Positions 44,425 through 56,083 of a stretch of 64,000 bases of DNA are shown piece after piece. This DNA comes from Lachnospiraceae bacterium MA2020 (GTDB lineage: Bacteria; Bacillota; Clostridia; Lachnospirales; Lachnospiraceae), in NCBI GenBank assembly GCA_000746015.1, contig JQKK01000008.1:118923-182922 (forward strand). The letters are read 5' to 3'. Position numbers and translations under genes: made by a program. Each line of letters starts with the position of its first letter. The stretch's first letter is position 1. The notes beneath the pieces are model-generated. The model was not told where the DNA came from. It saw only the letters and a program-made list of their open reading frames with translations, and searched no databases.

Positions 44425-45612
44425 ATGGGTAATAAATATAATTTTGACCAGATAATAGACCGTCGAAATACCGGCTGCATCAAATATGACAGTGCCTCAA
44501 AGCGTATGGGACGTGACGACCTTCTTCCTATGTGGGTTGCCGATATGGATTTTTCCCTGCCGGATGAAATACTTGATGTCCTGCACTCAAGGATCTCTCA
44601 CGGTATATTTGGATATACAGATCCAGATGACTCTTATTTTGAAGTGTTGAAAAATTGGTTCGCCAAAAGATACAACACTCACCTGTCAGGCGACTGGGTC
44701 ACTGTCACCCCCGGCATAGTATATGCAATAGCATGTGCTATCAAAGCCTATACCGATATTTCTGATAAAGTAGTCATACAAGAGCCGGTTTACTATCCAT
44801 TTAGAGAAACTATAGAGGACAATGACCGGGTGTGCGTTTCAAATACTCTCATACAAAAGAACGGAAAATACTCAATCGACTTTGACGATCTCGAAGAAAA
44901 ATTAAAAGATCCAAAGACAAAGCTAATGATCATAAGCAGTCCTCACAATCCCGTAGGAAGGGTATTCACTCGTGAAGAGCTTGAAAAGATCTCTCTGCTC
45001 TGCCTTGAAAATGGAGTTAAGCTCTTCTCAGATGAAATTCACTGTGACTTCATATATAAAGGAAACAAATTTACGTCACTTCTTGCTCTTGAAGATAAAT
45101 ATGCAGAAAATACTGTTGTTGCCACTTCCATAAGTAAGACCTTCAACGCAGCCGGATTTCAGGTATCAAATATAATCATCAAAAACAATCAAATGAGAGC
45201 TGCTTTCAGAAAGCAAAACGGAGCCAACGGCTACAGTCAGGCTAGTGTTATCGGACTTGAGGCAACAAAGGCGGCATACACCTATGGCGAGGAATGGCTT
45301 GATGAGCTCTTAGAATACCTCGAAGGTAATCTCGACTTTTTGCGTACATATATAAAAGAAAATATACCTAAAGTTAAACTTACCGAACCTGAAGGAACGT
45401 ATCTTCTCTGGCTCGATTTCAGTGAGATCGTAGAAGATAAAAAGCAGCTCAAAGAGCTGATAATAAACAGAGCCCGTCTATGGCTCGATGCCGGCAGCAT
45501 ATTTGGCGGAAACTCAGAGCTTTTTGAACGCATAAATATCGCATGCCCGCGCCAGACACTAAAGGAAGCACTAGACAGATTAAAAACAGCCGTGGAGGAA
45601 TTTACAAGATGA
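44425..45612 (+). CDS. PatB/MalY-type cystathionine beta-lyase
   Basis: 395 residues, PLP fold type I. N-terminal RRNTGCIKYD and LPMWVADMDF are characteristic of PatB/MalY C-S lyases. SSPHNPVGRVF near 171 binds the cofactor, and the PLP lysine is in SISKTFNAAG near 235. It cleaves cystathionine (or cysteine conjugates) to a thiol, pyruvate and ammonia. The stop overlaps the ATG of the next gene (ATGA), so the two are coupled, and the sulfur-box promoter drives both. Confidence 0.9.
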   Translation: MGNKYNFDQIIDRRNTGCIKYDSASKRMGRDDLLPMWVADMDFSLPDEILDVLHSRISHGIFGYTDPDDSYFEVLKNWFAKRYNTHLSGDWVTVTPGIVYAIACAIKAYTDISDKVVIQEPVYYPFRETIEDNDRVCVSNTLIQKNGKYSIDFDDLEEKLKDPKTKLMIISSPHNPVGRVFTREELEKISLLCLENGVKLFSDEIHCDFIYKGNKFTSLLALEDKYAENTVVATSISKTFNAAGFQVSNIIIKNNQMRAAFRKQNGANGYSQASVIGLEATKAAYTYGEEWLDELLEYLEGNLDFLRTYIKENIPKVKLTEPEGTYLLWLDFSEIVEDKKQLKELIINRARLWLDAGSIFGGNSELFERINIACPRQTLKEALDRLKTAVEEFTR

Positions 45613-46772
45613 AATTTGATGTCCAGATTGAAACCAAATGTCAGGGAATTAACTGGGATGTACAGGATCAGTATCATGCAATAAGCTTCCCTATTTATCA
45701 GACAGCTACTTTTTCACGCTCCAAGCTCGGCGAAACTACCGGTTTTGACTATACAAGGCAGTCCAATCCTACAAGAAGCCAGCTTGAAAGTATTGTCGCA
45801 GGACTGGAAAACGCAAAAAGTGCTGTTGCCTTCTCCAGTGGGATGTCTGCTATCACAGCAGTCATGAATCTTTTTAATCCCGGTGATCATATCATTGTGG
45901 ATGCAGATCTGTATGGCGGATCTGTCAGACTTTTCAATGATGTCTGTAAACGCTATGGCATGACCTTTTCAACCGTTGACTGCAGCACTGAAAATGTCGA
46001 AGAATATATCACAGAAAATACCCGTGCTGTATACCTCGAAACACCTACTAATCCAATGATGCACGTAACGGATATTGCAAAGCTTGCAGAAATTACAAAA
46101 TCTCACAATATCCTACTTATAATAGACAATACATTTTTATCCCCTTACTTCCAAAATCCCCTTGACCTGGGCGCTGACATCGTAGTACACAGCGGCACAA
46201 AGTTTCTCGGTGGACATCATGACACTATCGGAGGCTTTGTCATCGTAAATGATGCAGAGCTCGACGAGAAGATACGAACTATACTCAAAACCACCGGAGC
46301 CGGAATGGCACCTTTTGACAGCTGGCTCATTCTCAGAGGCATCAGAACTCTGGCAGTCCGAATGGACAGAGCTGAAAGCAATGCGCTCAAGATTGCTGAA
46401 TACCTTTCAAATTCTCCTTATGTTACAAAGGTAATCTATCCCGGGCTCAAATCTCATGAAGGATACGAGATCATGAAAAAGCAGGCTCGCGGATTTGGCG
46501 CAATGATAAGCTTTGAAGTTGTTTCAAAGGAATTTGCAGTAGAAGTCCTCAATAATCTCGAGCTCTTCTACTTCGCAGAAAGCCTAGGCGGTACAGAAAC
46601 ACTCCTTACATATCCTATCACCCAGACACATGCAGAGCTTCCAAAAGAGCTGCTTGAAAGAAACAATATAACAGACAGACTCTTGCGTCTCTCAGTAGGA
46701 ATCGAGCATTCGACAGATCTTATAAACGAATTTGAAAGAGTATTTGCCATCGCAGCAAAAAATACACTTTAA
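45609..46772 (+). CDS. Trans-sulfuration PLP enzyme (MetB/MetC/MccB-like)
   Basis: 387 residues from the ATG at 45609, with GAGGAA eight bases upstream; upstream in-frame starts lie inside patB. Cys/Met PLP family: YTRQSNPTR near 50, AFSSGMSAITAV near 78, and the PLP lysine in HSGTKFLGGHHDTIGG near 200. It may be cystathionine gamma-synthase or gamma-lyase; sequence alone does not separate these. Pairing with PatB suggests interconversion of cysteine and homocysteine. Confidence 0.88.
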   Translation: MKFDVQIETKCQGINWDVQDQYHAISFPIYQTATFSRSKLGETTGFDYTRQSNPTRSQLESIVAGLENAKSAVAFSSGMSAITAVMNLFNPGDHIIVDADLYGGSVRLFNDVCKRYGMTFSTVDCSTENVEEYITENTRAVYLETPTNPMMHVTDIAKLAEITKSHNILLIIDNTFLSPYFQNPLDLGADIVVHSGTKFLGGHHDTIGGFVIVNDAELDEKIRTILKTTGAGMAPFDSWLILRGIRTLAVRMDRAESNALKIAEYLSNSPYVTKVIYPGLKSHEGYEIMKKQARGFGAMISFEVVSKEFAVEVLNNLELFYFAESLGGTETLLTYPITQTHAELPKELLERNNITDRLLRLSVGIEHSTDLINEFERVFAIAAKNTL

Positions 46773-46779
46773 GAAAAAA

Positions 46780-46821
46780 AGCCATTCTGAACGGTCTTAC
46801 TCATTCAGAATGACTTTTTTA
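46780..46821 (+). terminator. Terminator of patB-metB
   Basis: GCCATTCTGAA, loop, TTCAGAATGAC, TTTTTT. It abuts the convergent mnmA stop. Confidence 0.9.
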
Positions 46822-47880
46822 TTTCCTTATTATTCCTCCACCTACAACACAGTCATTTTCATCATAGAAGACTGCTGACTGTCCAGGTGTGGCAGCTTTG
46901 ACCGGATCGTCAAAGGTTATCTTTAATCTATTTTCATCTATCATCTCTATATATGCATCAGCTGCCTTATGATGATAGCGTATCTTTGCCCTGCATCTTA
47001 CTTTTTCGCCAATCTCTGGTCTTTCTATGCTCTGGAAATTGACATCATCGCAGATCACCACATCGCTGTACAACGACGCCTCACTGCCTATAACAACTTC
47101 ATCTTTATCTGCTCTGATCTCCTTTACAAATACTGGAGTGCCCATAGCAAGACCAAGACCTTTTCGCTGTCCGACAGTGTAGTGAATGATTCCCTTGTGC
47201 TTTCCTAAAACCTTGCCGTTTTCGTCCACAAAGTTTCCTTCCTTTGGAATCTCAGCACCGCTTTTCTCAATGAATCCTGCATAGTCATCATCCGGAACAA
47301 AGCATATTTCCTGCGAATCAGGTTTTGATGCTACACTTAAGCCAATCCTTGCCGCGATCTCTCTCACTTCATCCTTTGAATACTTTCCAAGAGGCATAAG
47401 TGTATGTGCAAGCTGATCCTGCGTAAGCTTATAGAGCATGTAGGTCTGATCCTTCTTATCATGCAGCGCTTTTTTTACAGCATATCTGCCATTGTCGCAT
47501 CTTTCTATATAGGCATAGTGACCTGTAGCGATATAGTCTGCTCCAAGCACCTTTGCCGCATAAAGCATCCTCTCCCACTTCACGTATCTGTTGCACTCAA
47601 TGCATGGGTTTGGCGTAAGACCGCAGATATAGCTGTCTACAAATGGCTTTATGACCTTTTCATCAAAGTCTGAAGTGCAGTTGAACGTATGATAAGGGAT
47701 ATCAAGTTTCCATGCCACTCGTCGGGCATCGTCGATCTCGCAGCATCTGCCTTCTTCTCCATCATCGGCAAGCCATGTACGAAGTGTCACTCCGATCACT
47801 TCGTATCCCGCCTCTTTCAAGAGATATGCCGTAACTGCACTGTCAACTCCGCCAGACATTCCTACTATAACTTTTGACAT
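46819..47880 (-). CDS. mnmA: tRNA-specific 2-thiouridylase
   Basis: 353 residues from the ATG at 47880 (MSKVIVGMSGGVDSAV); a TTG at 47898 is unlikely. The PP-loop GMSGGVDS is at 7-14, the catalytic Cys in NPCIECNRYVKW near 101 and the second in QEICFVPDDDY near 198. It thiolates U34 of tRNA Lys/Glu/Gln using sulfur from a cysteine desulfurase. It follows the radical-SAM gene by 26 bp. Confidence 0.96.
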   Translation of the reverse strand: MSKVIVGMSGGVDSAVTAYLLKEAGYEVIGVTLRTWLADDGEEGRCCEIDDARRVAWKLDIPYHTFNCTSDFDEKVIKPFVDSYICGLTPNPCIECNRYVKWERMLYAAKVLGADYIATGHYAYIERCDNGRYAVKKALHDKKDQTYMLYKLTQDQLAHTLMPLGKYSKDEVREIAARIGLSVASKPDSQEICFVPDDDYAGFIEKSGAEIPKEGNFVDENGKVLGKHKGIIHYTVGQRKGLGLAMGTPVFVKEIRADKDEVVIGSEASLYSDVVICDDVNFQSIERPEIGEKVRCRAKIRYHHKAADAYIEMIDENRLKITFDDPVKAATPGQSAVFYDENDCVVGGGIIRK

Positions 47881-47906
47881 ATTTTTCGCCTGTTCCAAAC
47901 AGCTTA

Positions 47907-48860
47907 TTATCTGTTCTTATTCTTCTCAAGTTCCTCTTTGGCAATATTTCCACGAAGACCTGCATCGATAAAGTCGCAGTACTGACAGAAGCCGATGTTG
48001 TGGCGTCCTTCTCTCATCTTCTTACGAACATCGCGGTAAATATCGTTATTCCAGATGTCTACGAGCTTATCCTTTGTAAGATCACCCATTCTGGTCTTCT
48101 CAAAGTTATCACAGCAGCAAAGTCCCATGTTTCCGTTTGGCTCGATCCACATATCTGTAAATGGCATGAGACAGGTCTTTTTGATGACTTTATACTTCTC
48201 ACCCTTACGGTTAGGAGCTGAGCCTGCGCGGTTTGTAAGATACTCATTAAGGTAACGCATCTGGATAAGTATCTCAACATTCTTATACTTCTCAGGATTA
48301 GCCTTTACGTGATCGTAGATCTCCTGGATATGAGGATAGAGCTTCATCTCCATGCTGTAGTTGTTGATGATGATCTGATTGACATAAGGAACGATGCTGT
48401 CAAGCTTCTCTATATTAAGAAGTATTCCGTTTGTTGACATGAAGATATATGCATTAGGAAGCTTCTCTCTCGCATACTTATGGAACTCAACGATCCTTGT
48501 ATCCATCCATGGCTCATTGTTTCCGTAAAGAGTAAGCTTATTGGAATATCCCCAGTCTGCAAGCTGATCGATGACTGACTTGTAAAGCTCATCACTGATC
48601 TTTGCAAATGGACGCTTCTCCTCGTTTCTATTTGCTGTACAGAATGCACATGTGTTGTTGCATCTGTTAATTGTCTCTATATTTACAACCTCTGGATGTG
48701 GCGCTTCCTTCTGAGAAAGATACATATCAATGAAATCTTTCTGATCCTTATCACGCTTAAGATACTGAAGCTTAAGATAAGCCCAGATAGCAAGCTTTGG
48801 AAAATATTTACGCATGTTCCAGCCAAACCAGCCGGCATAATTTACAACCTTAATAGACAA
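47907..48860 (-). CDS. Radical SAM/SPASM protein
   Basis: About 317 residues from a TTG at 48860, chosen because AGGAGGG lies eight bases upstream; the ATG at 48884 lies before that ribosome site. The 4Fe-4S motif is CNNTCAFC near 67-74; the SPASM region has CLMPF, GLCCCDNF and FCQYCDF. It is similar to bacteriocin/peptide-maturase-like or molybdenum-cofactor-like SPASM proteins of unassigned role; no precursor-peptide gene is visible nearby. It is followed by mnmA. Confidence 0.8.
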   Translation of the reverse strand: MSIKVVNYAGWFGWNMRKYFPKLAIWAYLKLQYLKRDKDQKDFIDMYLSQKEAPHPEVVNIETINRCNNTCAFCTANRNEEKRPFAKISDELYKSVIDQLADWGYSNKLTLYGNNEPWMDTRIVEFHKYAREKLPNAYIFMSTNGILLNIEKLDSIVPYVNQIIINNYSMEMKLYPHIQEIYDHVKANPEKYKNVEILIQMRYLNEYLTNRAGSAPNRKGEKYKVIKKTCLMPFTDMWIEPNGNMGLCCCDNFEKTRMGDLTKDKLVDIWNNDIYRDVRKKMREGRHNIGFCQYCDFIDAGLRGNIAKEELEKNKNR

Positions 48861-48955
48861 AACAATCCCTCCTGTGTCTACCATCTATCGCTATTCAAAA
48901 TATGATTACACGAAGTAGTATTATAGCATTTTTTTACTTTCTTGTAAAATAAAAC

Positions 48956-48984
48956 TTGCCAATACGCGATAACTCTGCTATAAT
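48956..48984 (+). promoter_or_regulatory. Promoter of tRNA-Leu
   Basis: TTGCCA (48956-48961), 17 bp, TATAAT (48979-48984), 11 bp before the tRNA. Confidence 0.9.
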
Positions 48985-48995
48985 GGCTTTGTTGC

Positions 48996-49079
48996 GCCGG
49001 TGTGTCGGAATTGGCAGACGAGGCAGACTCAAAATCTGTTTTCCGCAAGGAAGTGCGGGTTCAAGTCCCGCCACCGGCA
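48996..49079 (+). tRNA. tRNA-Leu(CAA)
   Basis: 84 nt with acceptor arms GCCGGTG/CACCGGC and discriminator A. The anticodon loop CTCAAAA (stem CAGA/TCTG) gives anticodon CAA. There is a long class II variable arm (TTTCCGCAAGGAA region) and the T-arm GCGGGTTCAAGTCCCGC. CCA is not encoded. It reads UUG codons. Confidence 0.95.
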
Positions 49080-49084
49080 TTATA

Positions 49085-49116
49085 AAAACCACTTATCACT
49101 GCTGATAAGTGGTTTT
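49085..49116 (+). terminator. Terminator of tRNA-Leu
   Basis: AAACCACTTATCA, loop, TGATAAGTGGTTT followed by TCTTGTTTTC. On the minus strand it may also end the GH1 operon. Confidence 0.85.
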
Positions 49117-49135
49117 CTTGTTTTCTCAGTGTTCC

Positions 49136-50654
<1,519 letters not shown>

Positions 50655-50661
50655 TATCATA

Positions 50662-52396
<1,735 letters not shown>

Positions 52397-52415
52397 TTAT
52401 GCCTTTCCTAATAGA

Positions 52416-53783
52416 TCAGTGATTAACTTCAACTTTTCCTGATGTAACCTGATTGATCTCGCCATCCATTACTTCATTCTCATCTTCTACAGCCTGCTTG
52501 TTTGTAACAAGTACGAATGGTGTGTAGATAACTGCTGAGATTGCTACGCAGAGGATCTGAGTCACAACTGCACCAATACTTCCACCAGATGCAAGGAATG
52601 CCATGATTCCAGGTGGTGTTGTCCAAGGTGCATTTACTACCATCTTTCCACAGAAACCAATTACTGTCATGTAATATGCAAAGATTGTGCTTACTACAGG
52701 AGCGATCATAAATGGGATTGCAAGTACCGGATTCAATACGATAGGAAGACCAAAGGTAAGTGGCTCGTTGATATTGAATATTCCGCAAGGAAGTGCAAGC
52801 TTTGCGATAGCTCTGTAATCATCTCTCTTTGAGAAGAGGAAGATTGCTATAAGAAGTCCGCCTGTGATACCTGCACCTGTAATTGTGCCAAAGCATGACA
52901 TAAATGGTGTATTGATGATATTTGGAATCTCTGCACCTGCTGCGTATGCTGCTTCATTTTCAGCAAATGCTGCAAGGAGAATTGCCTCATAAACTGCCTT
53001 AAGTGTCTGTGTTCCATGGATTCCGACGATCCAGAGGAGTGTTGACATCCAGATAAGTACGCAATATCCCGGAAGACCTGTAAGTACGTGTGCAAGTGGT
53101 GTCTGGATGAACTTTGTGATTGCTGCAAATACTGTCATTCCTGTAGTTACTTCAAATACCATTCCGATGCATGATACTGCAAGGATCGTGATGGTTGCAG
53201 GAAACAGTATCTCAAAGGATCTTGCAACGTTTGATGGAACTGACTCAGGCATGTGAAGTGCAAGCTTTCCGCTCTTTACGAGCCTGCAGTAGATTTCTGT
53301 AGCGAGAATTGTTGAAAACATTGCTACGAAAAGTCCCTGAGCATTTGTGAAATTGCTTGAAAGTACGTTTGAAACTGTGATCTCTTCACCGGTTGATGAA
53401 GTAACAACAGTTGATGTAAGACAAAGTGAAATGTATGCTCCAAGAGCTATTACCGGAAGGCTCTTATCCGTGATACCATAAGACTCACCGAGCTCATCTG
53501 CTAAAAGGATTACAAGACCTATAGCCAGAAATGTCATTGTACCGTAGTTGGCTGCGGTAAACATTGGCTTCAGATTTTCAAGAAATGAAAGTCCAGGTAC
53601 ATTTGCCAAACTCAGGTATCCCGGAGCTGTTGAGCATATTACGTTTGAAAAAAGTGTACAGAACGAACCGATGATGATAATCGGCAATAAATGTGTAAAA
53701 GCGTTTTTAATAGCAGCGAGATGACGCTGACTGTTCAATAAAGTAGCTACCCCTAAAAGACCATTAAGAAATTTCTCTTTCAC
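52416..53783 (-). CDS. PTS lactose/cellobiose-type EIIC permease
   Basis: 455 residues from a GTG at 53783 with AAAGGAAA upstream. It has eight to ten hydrophobic segments and the Lac-family IIC motifs GIHGTQTL near 258 and NINEPLTFGLPIVLNP near 338. It is the membrane channel for a beta-glucoside/cellobiose PTS, working with the IIB and IIA encoded upstream. The 77-bp gap from IIB holds nothing obvious. Confidence 0.92.
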   Translation of the reverse strand: MKEKFLNGLLGVATLLNSQRHLAAIKNAFTHLLPIIIIGSFCTLFSNVICSTAPGYLSLANVPGLSFLENLKPMFTAANYGTMTFLAIGLVILLADELGESYGITDKSLPVIALGAYISLCLTSTVVTSSTGEEITVSNVLSSNFTNAQGLFVAMFSTILATEIYCRLVKSGKLALHMPESVPSNVARSFEILFPATITILAVSCIGMVFEVTTGMTVFAAITKFIQTPLAHVLTGLPGYCVLIWMSTLLWIVGIHGTQTLKAVYEAILLAAFAENEAAYAAGAEIPNIINTPFMSCFGTITGAGITGGLLIAIFLFSKRDDYRAIAKLALPCGIFNINEPLTFGLPIVLNPVLAIPFMIAPVVSTIFAYYMTVIGFCGKMVVNAPWTTPPGIMAFLASGGSIGAVVTQILCVAISAVIYTPFVLVTNKQAVEDENEVMDGEINQVTSGKVEVNH

Positions 53784-53860
53784 GATATTTTTCCTTTCTT
53801 TTCCAATACCTTTACCCTACCATAACCTTCTCAAATAATCCTAAAACTCGATCCGCCCCA

Positions 53861-54157
53861 TCAGATGAGTTTCTGTACTTCTCCCATTACGCCCTTGCCA
53901 TCCATACGGCCGTACATTGTCATCGGGATTACCATTACCGGCTTCTCCGGGAAAGCATCCTTTGTTTTCTTCTCGTTAAATCTTACCTGTGGTCCAAGAA
54001 GAATGATGTCTGCATCTGGTCCCTTTGACATAAGATCTGCATAGCTATACGCTGCTATGTTGCACTCATAATTTTCACTCTCCGCTGCTGTCTGCATCTT
54101 CTTTACAAGAAGTGATGTTGACATACCTGCTGCACAAAATAATACAATGTTTTTCAT
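53861..54157 (-). CDS. PTS cellobiose-type EIIB
   Basis: 98 residues. The P-loop-like active site VLFCAAGMSTSLL has the phosphorylated Cys at about 8. It passes phosphate from IIA to the incoming sugar. It is cytosolic and flanked by IIA and IIC genes. Confidence 0.94.
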   Translation of the reverse strand: MKNIVLFCAAGMSTSLLVKKMQTAAESENYECNIAAYSYADLMSKGPDADIILLGPQVRFNEKKTKDAFPEKPVMVIPMTMYGRMDGKGVMGEVQKLI

Positions 54158-54202
54158 GTTACCCTCCTTATTATAAAAGACGTTTATCTGTCTTTATTCC
54201 CC

Positions 54203-54565
54203 TTAAACTACTATCTTTACCATTGTCTTGTACTGGTTTACTGTTTCCTCGATCTGGCTCATTTCTTCATACAGATCAATGAAGTGCTCTGCAAAATCAA
54301 TTGCTGTTGTTGCCATTGAGAAATGATCCTGTGCATGTACAAGTATGATATTCATCTCTACCGGATTGCCATTTGCCTCAGCCTGTATCAGCTCTGTCTG
54401 TGATACATGAGAATCGATCATCTCCTGTCTTGCCTCATCAAGAAGCCTTCTCGCCTCCTCGAAATTCCTGTTCTTTGCTTCTTCGACTGCCATCATCGCA
54501 TTTGACTTTGCGTCTCCTGCCTTCATAATGATGTCAAACGAAGCAGCGTACTTCTCGTCATCCAT
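54203..54565 (-). CDS. PTS lactose/cellobiose-type EIIA
   Basis: 120 residues, a helical IIA of the lactose family. The active histidine is in ILVHAQDH near 75-82. It receives phosphate from HPr-His. The order IIA-IIB-IIC-GH1 is typical of cellobiose/chitobiose operons. Confidence 0.92.
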   Translation of the reverse strand: MDDEKYAASFDIIMKAGDAKSNAMMAVEEAKNRNFEEARRLLDEARQEMIDSHVSQTELIQAEANGNPVEMNIILVHAQDHFSMATTAIDFAEHFIDLYEEMSQIEETVNQYKTMVKIVV

Positions 54566-54595
54566 CTTTCATTACCCTCCAATTTGTTATACTTA

Positions 54596-54904
54596 TTAGA
54601 CTAAAATAGTTATTAACTTTGCCATAGCTGCTGCGATCATAAATGTCCAAAGATATCTTTCCGCCATAGTGAATGTTGAAAACCTGTACCATAGTCTGTA
54701 GATTCCTACAGGTGGACAAAAGATAAATGCCAGATATGTAAGTATCCTCTCTCTTGAAAAAGTATCCTTGAGGACTGCCATATCTTTGCCTGACAACTCA
54801 GCGTCACTTCTTTCAAGCTCATCATATAATCTTCTGTTTCTGTCACTAAGTCTGTCTCTCTCGATGAGACCATGGTGTTTATTTCTTTTGTTAGTTTTGC
54901 TCAT
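54596..54904 (-). CDS. Small membrane protein heading the PTS operon
   Basis: 102 residues. A basic, helical N-terminal half (RDRLSDRNRRLYDELERSDA) is followed by two hydrophobic segments (ILTYLAFIFCPPVGIYRLWY and LWTFMIAAAMAKLITILV). It is the first gene after the LicR-box promoter and 30 bp before IIA. I do not recognise the family. Confidence 0.6.
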   Translation of the reverse strand: MSKTNKRNKHHGLIERDRLSDRNRRLYDELERSDAELSGKDMAVLKDTFSRERILTYLAFIFCPPVGIYRLWYRFSTFTMAERYLWTFMIAAAMAKLITILV

Positions 54905-54939
54905 CAGTACCTCCGAAAGTTGTTATCTTTTATGCATTT

Positions 54940-54988
54940 ATCATATCATCTGATTGTATCAATATTCAAACACCTAAATTTCCACTAA
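54940..54988 (-). promoter_or_regulatory. Promoter and predicted LicR-type operator of the PTS operon
   Basis: Minus strand: TTGAAT (54964-54969), 18 bp, TATGAT (54940-54945). The element TTAGTGGAAA-N3-AGGTGTTTGAATAT (54962-54988) overlaps the -35. The same element is upstream of the AEC permease. Confidence 0.8.
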
Positions 54989-55031
54989 TAAAGTGGCAAA
55001 AATTTATCCACTAATTTATTTAATTCGTTTA

Positions 55032-55958
55032 CTATATGTGTAATATCTTCATCATTAGAAGTACCATTACCGGCAGTGTAGTAACTGACAATATCGTAGT
55101 AAATGCAAAAAGCTGGGAGGCATACCTGCTGTTTTTCTTATATCTGAGGGCAAACATAGTTCCGCTTGCTCCTGCCGGGCATGCCGTAGCTATAAGTATT
55201 ACCATCTTTACCATTCCATCGATCGGGATCTTTGAAAATGCCGCGCAGACTATCAGAGGCATTACTATCAGCTTCAGGATAGTAAGATAATATATCCTTA
55301 TGTTTTTAAGACACTCCATCACGTTTGTCTCTGCAAGTGTCGCTCCGGCAACTATCATCGCAAGAGGTGTATTTAAGTCAGATATCATCTGCACAGGCTC
55401 AGCAATTAGCTCAGGCAGCGTGAATCCCACCAAAAATGCACCAATTCCAAAAATGGTCGCGAATATTGATGGAGTGCAGATATTTTTTATCGTCGTTTTG
55501 ATACTTGCCTTTCCGGTCATAAGTATCACGCCATGTGTCCAAAGCAAAATATTAAACATCGTCAGATATGCCGTAAGATAAAACACGCCCTCTTTTCCAA
55601 GGACAGCACCTACCAGTGGTATACCTATAAATCCGCCGTTTGAGTAGATCACATTTATGCGCTCTATCGTATATTCACTATTATTTTTTCTGATGAATAA
55701 ACTGCTTGAGATTATGACTATCGCAAAACCGATCGTAGCAAGCAAAAATGAATCCAATAGATTAGCTGCGAGATGTGGATCATATTTTGTCTGATAAGAA
55801 GATATGATGACCATAGGGCTCACAAGCATCAGTAATATATTACTGAGCTGTGTTTTACCTTCACCTTTGACAATTCCAACCTTAGAAACTGCAATGCCTA
55901 TCATAAGCAAGATAAACATTACCAAAAGCTTTTTACCTGTAATCAACGCGATCGCCAC
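55032..55958 (-). CDS. AEC-family permease
   Basis: 308 residues from a GTG at 55958, which has GGGAGGAAAATACG upstream. About ten hydrophobic segments in the two five-helix halves of auxin-efflux-carrier proteins (IYSNGGFIGIPLVGAVLG near 103; ATACPAGASGTMFALRY near 257). Bacterial members export malate, citrate or other small acids; the substrate here is unknown. Its promoter shares the operator of the PTS operon, so it belongs to the same regulon. Confidence 0.85.
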   Translation of the reverse strand: MAIALITGKKLLVMFILLMIGIAVSKVGIVKGEGKTQLSNILLMLVSPMVIISSYQTKYDPHLAANLLDSFLLATIGFAIVIISSSLFIRKNNSEYTIERINVIYSNGGFIGIPLVGAVLGKEGVFYLTAYLTMFNILLWTHGVILMTGKASIKTTIKNICTPSIFATIFGIGAFLVGFTLPELIAEPVQMISDLNTPLAMIVAGATLAETNVMECLKNIRIYYLTILKLIVMPLIVCAAFSKIPIDGMVKMVILIATACPAGASGTMFALRYKKNSRYASQLFAFTTILSVTTLPVMVLLMMKILHI

Positions 55959-55996
55959 CGTATTTTCCTCCCATTCTCTTTAATACCTTCCGTATA

Positions 55997-56045
55997 ATCA
56001 TAGCACCACGAAAAAAACATATTCAAACACCTCTTTTTCCACTAA
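55997..56045 (-). promoter_or_regulatory. Promoter and predicted LicR-type operator of the AEC gene
   Basis: Minus strand: TTGAAT (56021-56026), 18 bp, TATGAT (55997-56002). The element TTAGTGGAAA-N3-AGGTGTTTGAATAT at 56019-56045 matches the copy at 54962-54988 outside the 3-bp spacer. Confidence 0.8.
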
Positions 56046-56083
56046 ATTAACGGTAAAAAAAAATCGAAAAAAAAACGCCAGAA

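Noticed and set aside
48996..49080. tRNA-Leu as an integration site for an island
   Set aside because: No integrase and no repeat of the tRNA 3' end nearby; the genes on both sides are in ordinary operons.
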